From Ligula intestinalis (taxonomy: Eukaryota; Platyhelminthes; Cestoda; Diphyllobothriidea; Diphyllobothriidae), in NCBI GenBank assembly GCA_036362985.1, contig JAYGXS010000001.1, forward strand, positions 47,773,671-47,837,670: a stretch of 64,000 bases of DNA, given 5' to 3'. The translations under genes were made by a program, and so were the position numbers. Below are positions 10,051 to 21,074 of this stretch, piece after piece. How positions within the stretch are numbered: the stretch's first letter is position 1; each line of letters begins with the position of its first letter. The notes below the pieces were generated by a model. The model did no database searches. It had not been told where the DNA came from and worked only from the letters and a program-made list of their open reading frames with translations.

Positions 10051-10149
10051 ATTAGGGAACTAGGCCTGAAGATTGCAGTTGCTAGAGTTTTCTCTATTAA
10101 CATAACCCCCTGCAATAAGCGACATCCTTGCAAATATGGAAAGGGAGAA

Positions 10150-10620
10150 AGCGTTGACAGGTTAGAGGTAAAGACCGCGGTTGGGATAGTGGCGGTCAGC
10201 TGGAGTGGGACGAACTACACTAATTTGGGCCCCCGTGTCCACGAGAAAACGTCTGAGTCAGGATGTCGTGGAGACCCAAGTGAGATTGGTTGCACGGACC
10301 ATCGGAGTAACTTGTTCGACCCGTTTGCTTCGCTTGAAAACGAAGAAGCAGGGAGATGTGCAGCGACGGGCTCTGACACCAAAGGGGGAGTGGTACCGGC
10401 AGGCGACGACTGAATTGGGATGGGATGAAAAAGTAGGCTGGACACGCCGGGTAGATTACCTCGGCAGACTCTGGGATGAAGAGGTTGCTTGCTGTTGAAG
10501 AGTAGCTAGCTGCTTGGCGAGTTGCGAAATCTCAACTTTAAGCTGTCAGAGGAAACACAAGGGGATCTGTAGGGGCTGGTGTGCAGCATGTGGGGACAAA
10601 GCCCTGCATCTAAATCAGCC
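10150..10620 (-). pseudogene. CsRn1-like Ty3/gypsy Gag finger and retropepsin, frameshifted
   Basis: The - strand carries CRYHSPFGVRARRCTSPC (near 10335-10390), a Cys-x3-His-x7-Cys-x3-Cys-like finger of the CHCC type described for the Gag of CsRn1-family Ty3/gypsy elements. After a frame break it continues with RFLVDTGAQISVVRPTPADR (about 10187-10248), where Asp-Thr-Gly is the catalytic triad of retropepsin, and it stops at TAA near 10167. Upstream are gag-like helical remnants (LKVEISQLAKQLATLQQQ). The normal continuation into reverse transcriptase is missing. At 10060-10100 the + strand instead shows LTR-like sequence (GGCCTGAAGATTGCAGTTGC). The copy is broken and rearranged. Confidence 0.75.
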
Positions 10621-11789
10621 GTTCGGCCATTTGAGTGAGTTTTGCGACAGTAGGACAGCCAGAAGTAGGCGGCAATATAAGTTGAATTTGTGGTCCATGG
10701 TCAACCCCTGACTAAGTAGTAGATTTTGAAGAGGAGAGGTGTTCCTTCGGGGTCACCATTTGTCGAAAAAAGCGCACAATATCTAATGAATATTATACAG
10801 TAATGGTCAGGAAGACAACCCAATAGGTCGAAAAGGTTAATATTTAAAATATGTTGAACAACCTTAATGTCGTTAACACGCGGTGCCGTGGTTGTCATGC
10901 GGTCGTGTGTTCGTCACAGTCAAGCATACAGTGCAGGCAAGGAAGCTTGTCGAGTTTTTTAAAAGTAATTTAGTCTATTAAGTCAGCAAAAGACCATCAC
11001 CGTCAGCTTGGAGAGTCAATTGAAGGCTTGCTACGGTTGTGGACTTCTTTGATCGGCTGAATTAAAAAGTGCCCCCACGAATGTCTCGGCCACTCCACAG
11101 CCGTGACCACTTCGTTTGTAGTGCGGCATACACGTCAGAGGCAGAAGGCTTGTTCACATTGAGGCACTAAATCTGCAGTGTAAACTGTTTGCCTGATGAC
11201 TCTATTGTCATATAATACCTGGGGATGCAACTTCAAGCCCACAGGTTTCCATGAACTTATTGGTTCCCGTGAAGGTTGGATTACGAGATTTTGGACGGAA
11301 AAGAACGTTCACCGAATATTAGAAATATCAGCGTTGATTGAAAAGAAGTCCTGGCAGTGTAGGGTAAGAACAACTAGAGATGTCAAAGAATGCTTATGTT
11401 GAGAATAAATTGAAAAAACTCTGGAACACCATAGACAACACGGCTTTTGCTGAATGGGCTCAGGATACTTTAAATCCAATTAAGAAAGTTGACTTACCTA
11501 TTGAAGGATAACAGGTTATACATGAAATGCGCCTAGAACAGATCCGACACCCCTGAAACCTCATCCTTCTGATTTTAGGCGTTTATTATCACAAAGGACA
11601 GGCCTTAGAATTTTGACGCCTTTTAGACGGACTCGGTCGTTTTAATATTTAGAAACTGCTGACATAAAATCGTTAACCTGTAGCAAATATCCAACTTAAT
11701 GCTGAAACTCCTTTGCAGCTACTGCATTGGCCCTAGCAGACACTTGACACCCAAAATCTGATGAATGGCGCCTTTGGCCTGCGCGTCTA
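10621..11789. other. No gene seen
   Basis: AT-rich with several short chance frames. No domain, RNA or repeat is recognised. Confidence 0.5.
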
Positions 11790-12385
11790 ATGCCACCTGC
11801 GGTCAGGCGCTACTTGCCAGTCCCCTTGTCCGTTCTCGCTCAATGGTCTGAGCCACTTACGAACACACCAATCTCGCCTTGCCAACCTTGCACAAGGCAA
11901 CCAATCACCACCAGGCTACCGAGACAAAGTGAGTATTCGGCGGCCACTCGGGATGACCGCCATCAGAGGACACAAGGCATTATGCCTCGCACGCGGCGGT
12001 TGCGACGACGCCAGCATCACGGTCGGACGCCTTGCAAGACCAATTGGCGACTTTCCCCCTAACTCTATGAACGCTATAATGTTCCGTCTACTCTCGCCTT
12101 TCCACCGTCTTCTCTCCAATCTCCAAAGGAACCGGGCCTGGAAGATTGTAGGTGTTAGGGTTAACCGTCTTAGCCCTAACTCCTATAACTGGTGACCCCA
12201 ATCGTGAAATGAACTTTCAATTCAGCTTCTGATGTGGCAACTTTTTTCATTAACTCTTCTGTAAACAATACACTGTTCCGTCTACTCTGTCATCCCAAGA
12301 CTTCTCCTATCTCCTCAGGAACCAGGGTTTGGAAGATTGTAAGCGTAAGGGTTAACCTTCGTAGCCTTAATTCCTATATTACCAC
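11790..12385 (+). mobile_element. CsRn1-like LTR, primer-binding site, and second partial LTR
   Basis: An LTR ends at about 12189 with GGTGTTAGGGTTAACCGTCTTAGCCCTAACTCC-type sequence. TGGTGACCCCAATCGTGAAA (12190 onward) follows directly: a primer-binding site that fits the 3' end of tRNA-Trp with few changes. After only about 40 bp of internal sequence the same LTR 3' half begins again (12255-12385: AACAATACACTGTTCCGTCTACTC to CCTTAATTCCTATA). Nearly the whole interior is lost. The LTR start is uncertain. The 3' half is shared with the copies at 14258, 15430 and 30490. Confidence 0.7.
12190..12214 (+). promoter_or_regulatory. Primer-binding site, tRNA-Trp type
   Basis: TGGTGACCCCAATCGTGAAA compares with TGGTGACCCCGACGTGATTT, the complement of an animal tRNA-Trp 3' end including CCA. 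It lies immediately 3' of the LTR, where minus-strand synthesis is primed. Confidence 0.7.
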
Positions 12386-12399
12386 GTGGGCGGTTTTTG

Positions 12400-13465
12400 A
12401 CTTGTGACATTTTTGCTTCACCTACAGGATCTGGTGCAATATCGGACAAGGCAAATATGTGGCGATCCGGAGATCACTTTTGCGTTGAAACGTTTACTTC
12501 GCTGTCAAGCTGTGTGTCGCCACCCGCGCGCTCACAGCCAATTGCCTGAAACGCCCCGCGTGATTCATCATGCCTTTGCCCACATACAATGCAGGCGTGG
12601 CGGTCGCGTGATGTGTCAAATTCGTCCTGATGTCTAGCCTTTTGTCTCGCGAGCTGTGCACCTCTCCTGATTGGCTGGAGGACGCCCTCAGATCCTGTAA
12701 GCCGCGCGCACTGGTACAGAAGCCACATTGTATCAACGACTATAGAAGACTCCTGAGGACGTGAATTGCCGAACACGCAGCAGCAGTGCGGAGACACGAC
12801 ACCACTTCTCAGGTCGTGGCCCATTCGACGATATCCGACCACACATAATAATTAGCTGAGGCCAAAACCCGTGAGGCAAGTGCTTGAATATGTGTTTGCC
12901 TGCGGACTGGTGGCCATGGCTACCATGGCTAAAGGAATTTTAGCTTCCCATTCAAGTTTGATGCGGTCGAAATTCCGGCAAGAAGTGACAGTCATGTGAG
13001 CCGTGAATTATTTGAGTCATGGTTCACAGGTGCCCAGATTATAAACAAGTGCAACGGCCTGCTGAACCTTTATTCGTTGCTGAGACTCAGTTTGGCGAGG
13101 GCACTTCGCCACCGCAGGTGTGTACGGGCGAACGCGTCTTCTAATGCCAGCAGCAGGGAGCCAAACGGTTGAATAATCGTAACGCTCAGGTCCAACATGG
13201 ATGATTAAATTTCAGTAGGTCTCGGCCCACACATCGGCCACCAAGCAATTAGCGCACAAACGCACAACTATTCCCGATAGGGCGGGGGGGGCGTACATTC
13301 TTGTAGACATACAGCAGCGTGGCGACTGTAGTCTATAAATAAGGCTAATCTCTGTGTATGCATTTCCCGTTTCTACTATTGTCTCTGATGTTAGAGCCTC
13401 GACGGAATCTGGAACGTCAGGCGAGCAAATTTCGTGTCCCAGCAGTCGCATCTCCTTCTTCTCAA
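12400..13465 (+). mobile_element. PLE family A: GIY-YIG endonuclease and tail, with two insertions
   Basis: TYRIWCNIGQGKYV (about 12423-12463) is the GIY-YIG core start. Its continuation RRLLRT*IAEHAAAVRRHDT resumes at about 12741, so about 275 bp is inserted within the core. After DTTSQVVAHSTISDHT the protein breaks again for about 110 bp (about 12845-12955) before FKFDAVEIPARSDSHVSREL, then FESWFTGAQIINKCNGLLN and LYSLLRLSLARALRHRRC. The element ends with the hammerhead-like tail and TCTCCTTCTTCTCAAC near 13465. The reverse transcriptase part is missing, so it is 5'-truncated. The inserts are not recognised. Confidence 0.75.
13379..13424 (+). ncRNA. Hammerhead-like ribozyme motif in PLE tail (copy 2)
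   Basis: TTGTCT (13379-13384) can pair with AGGCGA (13419-13424) over six positions, with two G-U pairs, giving stem I. Between them are CTGATG, a GC-containing stem-loop region (GAGCCTCGACGGAATC), GGAAC and GTC. The core is partly worn (CTGATGT, GGAAC). This copy shows the best stem I pairing of the set. Confidence 0.5.
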
Positions 13466-14257
13466 CAACAGCAGAATCTCAACATCCCTTTGCCTGAGGC
13501 TAACTCAAGCGCTCCAACATTAAACTCCTAAAATGTAATACTGTAATATCCCAAAAGGCAGTTTTTCATCTTACATTTAGAAATTTACTTTTTCTTAGGA
13601 AAAGCGTGTACATGAAATTGTCTGCTGAAATTAGCTGTTACCATTCTTTGTTTGAAACGATACATCTCAGAAACAGTCACGACAATGTTCTGATACAAAA
13701 AACCTAAATCGTTTATATAGTAAAATGAAGGTTGGTGTCAATATGGTAAAACATTACAACTGACTGCTCGGTGGCAGCCTCTGAATATTGTTAGATTTCG
13801 TCGTAGTGGTTGACGGATTTAAGTTAAAATGTCTGTACAAACATCCGGACTGACCTTGAAAACCTTTGTTCCGATGTGTTTACTCCAATTTCGTGAACTA
13901 TTTTCCTAGTAAATGAACAAAGGCAGAATTACCTCTTGATTGCTTCAAACCTCAAACTTTACAGAAGTGTGACGTCTTAGCTTAAGAAAAGACAGGTTAG
14001 CCTAAAATAAATGATAGATTTGTCGTGCAACAGGAATTGTTAACGTTAATTGTACTACTTTGCAATGGAATCCGTTAAAGCTGCAATTCTTTTATTAGAC
14101 CTTGACAACACCGTCATCGACGGTTATCCCATATATTTATTCTGCTGGATACTCTTAATGAATCCCTTTAGTCATATTTTTAAGGGGCTGGTGTGAACTT
14201 CCACTCCTATAATAGGATTGTGGAAAAAATTGCATTTGGCACAAGCACTGTCACGGA
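13466..14257. other. No gene seen
   Basis: AT-rich DNA with no recognised features. Confidence 0.5.
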
Positions 14258-14738
14258 TCTATGGGAGTTAAGGTTCAGCCGGTTTACCCTAACAGCTATA
14301 ATCATTCACGCCCTGGTTCCTTAGGAGATAGAAGTCTTGTGAAGGCAGAGTAGACGGAACAGTGTACTGTTTATAGAAGGGATAAAGGGAAGGTTGCCAA
14401 TAGGTCTTGCAGGGCGTAGGACCGCGAGGCCCGTAGGACAGGGTGGCGTCGCCGGCCGCGACGCACCTGAGCGGAATCCCCTAGTGTGCTTTTTGCGGCC
14501 TTAATCGAGCATGGCCGGAAAGTCCCGCTTTGTCTAGATCTCGTGATGGTAATTGGTTGAGCGTGAGACGCACAGGCGCCTGCGCGCAAGCGGCTGTGGC
14601 TGGTGTCAGAAGAGCGATTGACAGACAGACAGACAGGCGTCGACATCGCGTGATGACTCGGCGCGAGCGAGCCCCACGTTGGGTGGCCAAGTTGATCGTC
14701 TCGTATTTGGAGTGGTGGGCTGTGGAACCACTACAAGT
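14258..14738 (-). repeat. 3' LTR of the 14.3-15.9 kb element
   Basis: The second LTR, collinear with 15430-15903. Chance frames on both strands (for example at 14371-14646 and 15543-15845) are the same non-coding LTR sequence read twice. Confidence 0.8.
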
Positions 14739-15404
14739 GCTCCCCTCAAAAACCGAAGTCCATTGATGAAAGAAATGGAACGGAGGAATATTGGCAAAGG
14801 ATAGGGAAGGAGGCAGGGTTCGAACAGCTGGTGTTCGTGTGGTTGGCTTGCGAGAGGCAGGTTGTTGGGACAGTTGTGGCCTGCATGAGCTTCTGTGGCT
14901 GGCATGCGAGAGGCTGGGTAGTGTCGCCAGTACCGCTTGGGAGGAGGAAAGGTCTCCCCGCGTCCGCGTGGGCAACTGGGTATGCGGTAGGAGAAAAGTT
15001 CTCGACTACGCGTGCATCGGTATCTTGTAGGAGATTGGTCATCTCAACTATGTGGGAGGGAGGTCGGTTGGCTGCGTTGAACGTCGACGGCAAATTCCTA
15101 TGACATGTTAGTGTTGACAGAGAGGAAGGTATACTGTTAGCAGTAGAAGTAGAATCCGAGTTTGGGAAAGAGGCCTGAGTATTGGCACTCATAACGGGAA
15201 TAGCTCCGTGGGATGGGAAAGGAAACAGAGCCTACGGTCCGTGGGCTGTGAGCGATTGAGCATTTCCCTCTTGCTTCACGACAGGGTGTCGGTAATGAAA
15301 TTCTTCATTTCGTGGCCAAAGGAAATGACACAGGAGAAATTCAGTTGAAGGCGAGGGAGGTCTGATGATGATTGAGCTCGGCCACATCAGAAGTTTAGTT
15401 GAGA

Positions 15405-15429
15405 GTTCATCTCACGATTGGGGTCACCA
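15405..15429 (-). promoter_or_regulatory. Primer-binding site, tRNA-Trp type
   Basis: On the - strand TGGTGACCCCAATCGTGAGA directly follows the 5' LTR. It is the same motif as at 12190. Confidence 0.75.
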
Positions 15430-15903
15430 GTTATAGGAGTTAAGGGTCAGACGGGTAACCCTAACAGCTACAATCATTCAGGCCCTGGTTCCTTGGGAGA
15501 TAGAAGTCTTGTGAAGGCAGAGTAGACGGAACAGTGTACTGTTTATAGAAGGGATAAAGGGAAGGTTGTCAATAGGTCTTGCAGGGCGTAGGACCGCGAG
15601 GCCCGTAGGACAGGGTGGCGTCGCCGGCCGCGACGCACCTGAGCGGAATCCCCTAGTGTGCTTTTTGCGGCCTTAATCGAGCATGGCCGGAAAGTCCCAC
15701 TTTGTCTAGATCTCGTGATGGTAATTGGTTGAGCGTGAGACGCACAGGCGCCTGCACGCAAGCGGCTGTGGCTGGTGTCAGAAGAGCGCTCGACAGACAG
15801 ATAGGCGTCGGCATCGCGTGATGACTCGGCGCGAGCGAGCCCCACGTTGGGTGGCCAAGTTGATCGTCTCGCATTTGGAGCGGTGGGCTGTAGAAACGCT
15901 ACA
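15430..15903 (-). repeat. 5' LTR of the 14.3-15.9 kb element
   Basis: The first LTR in - orientation. It differs from its partner at a handful of positions (for example GCGATTGACAGACAGACAGACAGG versus GCGCTCGACAGACAGATAGG on the + strand, a (CAGA)n length change). Confidence 0.8.
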
Positions 15904-15909
15904 GATGTA

Positions 15910-16931
15910 CGTTGCTGTTTTTTTGATCTAAATTGTACTGTAATCGCCTAATTCGATTGAAGGAGTTTTTAGAAAATATTCTGCCAACCAACTAAAATAT
16001 CCTTTCTCCATAAAATTAATTCGTTTCAGAATAATTTTGACATCTACTGAAATGTGTCCTTTAATAAAATGTCAATACTGAAAAGATTTGCGGTTGTGAG
16101 AGACGTTTTACGTGTGTGTACCGAAAAAATTTCCAACGTTTCAAAGTGTGGTCACTTTTGCCAATTGAGTTTTAAATGGATAGACTATTTATACTTTGCA
16201 TTTATTTAATGTGGCAGTAGTCATAATTAATCTACCCAGAAGGGATAGAGTTGTTTGTTTACTTTTGAAGTGCAGACTCGAGCCCACGCACCCATCGCAG
16301 AATGACCTAACTGCCATAGTCCAAACTACTCACATAGACGTGCTAATTGAGCGTTCGCTTTCGAATAGACCGAAGATGCATGTCAACATATAAAGCGATT
16401 TTGACTTACGCAGCGTCCTTATCCTATTTTTAAACTTCGAAGAAGCTGTGATGGAAACTCTATGCTTCATTAATCAGGATAATTTGTCGTCATTTTACGT
16501 CAGTGCATTTAAGGCGCTGCACAAACGCTGTAACGGCCACGCATTTTTGGAACGCGCATACGCGAACATAATGTTTCTGCGCGATGAAGTGAGGGAGTAT
16601 CAAATGTTTGCCCACAGGTCTCGTTTTAGGCGTATTTGCTGACGGTAGGTTAGCAGATACCGTCTGTGGATTGGTGACACAAAATGTTTGCAAGCAAAAA
16701 TCCGTATCTTACTAAATAAAGGCACTTTCTTGGAAATGAGAGGAATTTCAGGAGATAAATTGGCGAACATTCGTTTGTTTTCGATAGACTCTCGTCAGGC
16801 CTTTACATTTATATAGTAATGAAATAAATAAATTATGGTGGTTGGTGGACAGATTTCGCGTTACTGTTGAGAGGGTCGGTGGGGGGTGGAAACGGGGGTG
16901 GGGAATGATTGGGGAAGTTGCGGACAGAGTG
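15910..16931. other. No gene seen
   Basis: AT-rich. Short frames at 16448-16693 on both strands have no recognisable domain. A G-rich stretch (16870-16905) precedes the PLE fragment. Confidence 0.5.
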
Positions 16932-17465
16932 TTAATCTCTAGCCGGCCCGGCGTCCGAGGCAGGTGATAAGGTTTGCGTGGTTGGATTTGGGACTTGTTC
17001 GTCTCTGCGAAAGTCTGTTTCCGAGGCCAGTGGTCTACCGAGTATAGGCGTGTTAGCGAGTTTCGCCCATGGTAACTGTGGGGCAGTGACGAAATTCTTT
17101 TGGGTGCACAGCAGTGGTCGGCGTAGCCTGATGGCGGCAGCCTCTGCCGTTGCTAACAGCCGCTGTCCGAGGAATTTCGAGTAGCTCGAGGGCACCTTGT
17201 AGATCACTCGGAAGGCCTCTTTGGCATCCACGCAATGGTCTGAGTCTACCAGGTACGCTAAAATGGAACTATTTATGCCCTTAATTTGGCCCTTCCCAAA
17301 CCATGCTGGGATGTGTCCTCTTACTCTTTTGGATAAACGCCGGCTCGTGCGACCAATATATCCTGCCACACAGGAACAGGTAAATGAATATATGCACATA
17401 GAGGTGGTGTGAGCTGGCAGTTTTTCCTTGATCTCTCCATATAGGATGGGATTAGTTGAGAGCAA
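16932..17465 (-). pseudogene. PLE family B: GIY-YIG endonuclease domain, 5'-truncated
   Basis: This 177-codon - strand frame is the C-terminal endonuclease of a Penelope-like element. It contains SMCIYSFTCSCVAGYIGRTS, the GIY-YIG core with a Cys pair between the two halves as PLEs have (usual forms x-IY and YIGxT), then RRLSKRVRGHIPAW with the catalytic-region Arg, INSSILAYLVDSDHCVD, EAFRVIYKVPSSYSKFLGQ and RLLATAEAAAIRLRRPLLC. The domain is complete and uninterrupted. Upstream (above 17466) sequence turns AT-rich and the reverse transcriptase is absent, so the copy was 5'-truncated on insertion. It is well preserved compared with the fragment at 3994-4275. Confidence 0.85.
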
Positions 17466-17783
17466 TACATGGCCAATTTATCTTCTGCAAATTTTCATGG
17501 GAATTTTCGCAAAAATAAGTGGCACATACTTTTTAGAATTTGACAAGAAGCAACTAATACTAAAAGCTCCCCAGAATTATAAAACATTCATAGTTGGGGG
17601 CGAATGTTCGCATTGCAAATGTGTGTAAGTAAAGACGTAGAAGCTTCGACGGTCTCCGGAATTATGGTCTTATTCGTCAAGGCTTTCGAACTCTTGCTTG
17701 AGTGCATCAACAGAGATAAGTGGCAAGAAAACAAGAGGAAATAAGGGGCAGGAGCCAATCAAACACCAGAAACACGAGTCCGG
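17466..17783. other. No gene seen
   Basis: AT-rich flank between PLE fragments; nothing recognised. Confidence 0.5.
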
Positions 17784-18330
17784 ATGCGACTGCGCAAGGC
17801 TCTGTATTCCGGCGTCGGATCAATAAATCGATTGCCTGAGTTCTCACCGGGGTCCAAGCTTCAATCAATCAGTAGTGCTTCTCACGTGGGTAATCATCTC
17901 CAAGCTGCGAAGTTAAAAAGTGACCCGTGTCGTTGGTGTCGGCAACCAACTGATGCTCGTGTAAGCGAAATCCAAGCATTTGTCCAGAAAGTCCTGTGCC
18001 CTTTCGAGGACAGTCTAGGCACGGGATGCGATACACTGTACCCAACTCTTGATTTTAATGACCTTGTCGCACGGGGTATCTGTGGGCCGCCGATCACAGG
18101 ACAGACTGAACGCATGCTTAGATCACGCATACACAAACATAAGTTAGTTGTCAGACGGGATAACGAACTCTCACGAGTGGCTCCCCACAGCTACGATGCA
18201 TGACACAAATTTAACCGCACAGCCATGTCCACGTTAGAAGCAAAACAAGTCAGGAACTGATTGAAGCCAGGCAATCGATACATCGATCTGGCACCGGCAT
18301 ACAAAGCCCTGCGTAACCACTTTTGGACTG
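17784..18330 (+). mobile_element. PLE family C fragment bounded by inverted copies of one sequence
   Basis: The + frame at 17784-18203 ends with PPITGQTERMLRSRIHKHKL and VVRRDNELSRVAPHS, which resembles the second half of a GIY-YIG core (usual form YVGxTxRxLxxRIxxHKLAVRR). It matches family C at 25720-26520. The start of the frame (ALYSGVGSINRLPEFSP) is repeated in inverted orientation at 18257-18330 (RALYAGARSMYRLPGFN on the - strand). The piece is therefore flanked by inverted copies of a 70-bp sequence. No complete domain remains. Confidence 0.55.
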
Positions 18331-20837
18331 GCTTTATTCGTGTTTGATTAGCCCCTGCTCTTGCTTTTGCAACATTTGTCACTGACTATGAACTCTAGCA
18401 AGAGTTGGGAAGTTTAGACTAATGCAGCCATAATTCTGTTGAGTGGCAAACCCCTTTGTCCACTAATATTATTCTCCAAAAGACTTTTGGGCTATGGGGT
18501 GAAGCATAGGTTTCAAACTAAAAGAAGTTCAGTGACATTCAAATTACAAAATTTTCAACTGAATGATTAAGGCACTAACGTTTGACGATACTTTGACAAC
18601 TTGGACAGTCGGAATTGTCATAAAAACTTATTTCTGTAATGATTTCAGTAGAAGCATTTACAGTATTACCTCCCCTGCAAATGATATTTCCGCCTAATCT
18701 GCTTCATTGCCTTTTTTAAGTAAAAAAGGTCGCAAAATTGAGTTCACCAGCGATAGCCTGGTTGATGACATGGTTGTTTCGCATACTGTTTACCCGATTG
18801 TGATGATGTTTTTGCAGAAGTTTGTACCTAAAACATCAGCAAAGCACAATTGCAAACACTTATAGAAACCCCCATATAAGTGCAGAATATTTACATGGAT
18901 CACAGGCTAGGCGACTACAGTATTCTTCTTAAAAAGGCACAAAGGAAAGTTAAATCCAAAAGCATGGAAAATGCATGCGCATCTGTAGGGCATGCCCGCT
19001 TGTTGGATCATGTGCCAAAGATATTTAAGTTGCTGCGCAGGGTAGCAGCTTATTATTCCAGTTCAAATTCTTTATCTGGTTTAGATTCTATTCAAATAAA
19101 AATAAACGCAGATGAACTACATATATATATATATATATATATATCATCTAATGTAAAACAACAAAGAAGGCAAAGCGTTTGCCGAAAACAACGAAGACGG
19201 ACAAAAATTATTTCCAACTCGGATAAATTAGTAAAAACTCTCACTTATACATTGACCCAGAGGCTTAAAATGCTTTTCCGTAAAACCCTTAAGGGAAGTG
19301 AATTATTTCAAAAAGATCTACATACTTTATGCGTGAAAAAGTGAAAAAATGACGCAATCGGTCACCACTTATTTTAGAAACAAACATAAATGAAAGCATG
19401 TTCGGACATATTTTCGGGAGGTTTTGGTACTACAAACTGAAGAAAGGACATTCTGTAAATGTTCAATATGACTTTTTAGCAATAAATCCTTACTAACTTC
19501 CGGGTCTTGCAGTAATCTCACAAATTCATTAATTTAACTTATACAATACGAGTTAAGTTAACAGATTCTGTTTTTAAACTCTAATATTTTTAAAAAATGC
19601 GCAATACCACCAACGAGTTACTTCACCGAAGTACTCAATTATGGTTTTGGAGAATTTACTGTTCTTTCCTTTCTATAAAAAACTTATATTTTGAAGGAAA
19701 TATGTTCTTTGGGAAGACAACGCAATTTAATTAAATAAATCTTTAATACTAGTTCACCAGGTCATCGTGAGGCTAACGTATGTGTGCAAAAAACAATCAA
19801 AATTTCAAGTGATGGAGAAATCTAGTCATTTGATGTGAACGCTAGCTAGCGACTGCTGTTTTTGTTTGTTTTTAGCGTTTGGCTCTCGACTTTTAATTTT
19901 TCTCGAAAGTTGTGTGCACAGCATCAAACCCGATATGCCGGTTGATGCATGAGTCATTAGAGTATATGGCTCCAATAAATTCTCGGCCTTCTCTCGAGGG
20001 ACAAACTCCGATGCTGCGATTTTTGTCGCCTGCGAAGGTGCGTCCTGTATTGAGGCTGTGCATGGCCACTTGAGAAGAAATAGTCACGCCTCTTCCCTCC
20101 CAATTGATGTTTGTAGATGCGCGTGGAGGCTGAATTTCCTGTTTGTCCGCAATATGCAGCATCAAAGGCTTCGCAAAGGACCTTGTAGACGCTTTCCTTC
20201 TTGCCCAGATAGCCAACACTATTCTTAGAGTGTACAAGCTAGGTGCATATGGAAGTTGTCGGTTAAGCTATCTTCTAACTGTAGCAGTATCTTCTCCTTG
20301 TAGTCTACTTTGTTCAAGTTTGACGTTCAGCATCCTTTGTTTTTGGTGGGAACAATAATATTGTCGTCAGTTTTAAGTGTTTTTTACCTTGATGATTATG
20401 AAAGTTCACCCCGATTATTTAAGGCCTGAACAGTGCTGTTCATCTCTAGTGGCTTTTACAGTTGATGGGATTGACTCAAAGCTGACAAAGAATTCCGAGT
20501 GATCTGAATCAGAATAAATTGCAGTCCAATCCCTTGCGAAGCACCTTTTCATCCGTTGCTGTCCGTAAATTAAGAGACAACTTTGCCATATTTTTGAAGA
20601 CTTTGGGTTTTTACAAGCTGGCTGACAAATAGTCATATACTTTTTGTCTAAAAGTATACTCTTTATTCATCTTGTGAGATCTGATAGGTGGGCAATATTT
20701 TCGTCTAAATGTTCAAGCAAGTACAGCAGAAAATTATTTAGGGAAAAGGGCATATGTCGTGCCTTAGCAGATTAAATCTCTTATAGTCGATAATAGGTAT
20801 CCGTTATGAATGCTCGAAGCATGCTTTGTACATAACT
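18331..20837. other. No confident gene; AT microsatellite at 19121-19144
   Basis: AT-rich. A + strand frame of 154 codons (18880-19344) runs through an (AT)12 microsatellite, is Lys/Arg/Ser-rich and shows no domain, so I do not call it. The segment 19670-19850 shares words (TTTGGGAAGACA, TGTGCAAAA) with 21490-21610, suggesting an old dispersed repeat. Confidence 0.4.
19121..19144. repeat. (AT)12 microsatellite
   Basis: An uninterrupted alternating AT tract of 24 bp. Confidence 0.9.
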
Positions 20838-21037
20838 ATCGCAGGGGGTTAAGTAAGTTAAATCGTGCAACTGCGATCTTCAGACCATGGTAACTTAGTG
20901 CAGAGGAGAATTCCGTAAAGGCCAGAGTAGTAGGAAGCATTAATTGTGTACACAAGGAAAGGAGAATAGATAGAGGAAGTCTGACTTGGTGAGCCTACAA
21001 CCGGCAGGAGAGCCAGTCGCAGTTAAAGTGTGGTTTT

Positions 21038-21074
<37 letters not shown>

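Larger units (their letters stand above)
14258..15903 (-). mobile_element. Non-autonomous CsRn1-like LTR retrotransposon (two LTRs, PBS, no pol)
   Basis: Two near-identical direct repeats of about 475 bp flank about 700 bp of interior. Element orientation is -: 5' LTR 15430-15903, tRNA-Trp primer-binding site 15405-15429, interior 14739-15404, 3' LTR about 14258-14738. Both LTRs begin TGTAG...ACAGCCCACC and end near TTAACTCC(T/C)ATA. The interior has one 148-codon - strand frame (14746-15192) rich in Ser, Pro, Thr and Asn, perhaps a gag remnant, and no protease, RT or integrase. A 4-bp GATC (14258 side) versus GATG (15904 side) may be a mutated target duplication. Near-identical LTRs imply a recent insertion, so an autonomous relative should exist elsewhere in the genome. 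Confidence 0.8.

Noticed and set aside
10205..10498. 97-codon + strand frame
   Set aside because: Shadow of the Gag/protease remnant on the - strand.
14481..14975. 164-codon - strand frame
   Set aside because: Crosses the LTR boundary; its LTR part is repeated in the second LTR as non-coding sequence.
18880..19344. 154-codon + strand frame
   Set aside because: Runs through an (AT)12 microsatellite; low-complexity basic product without homology that I recognise.
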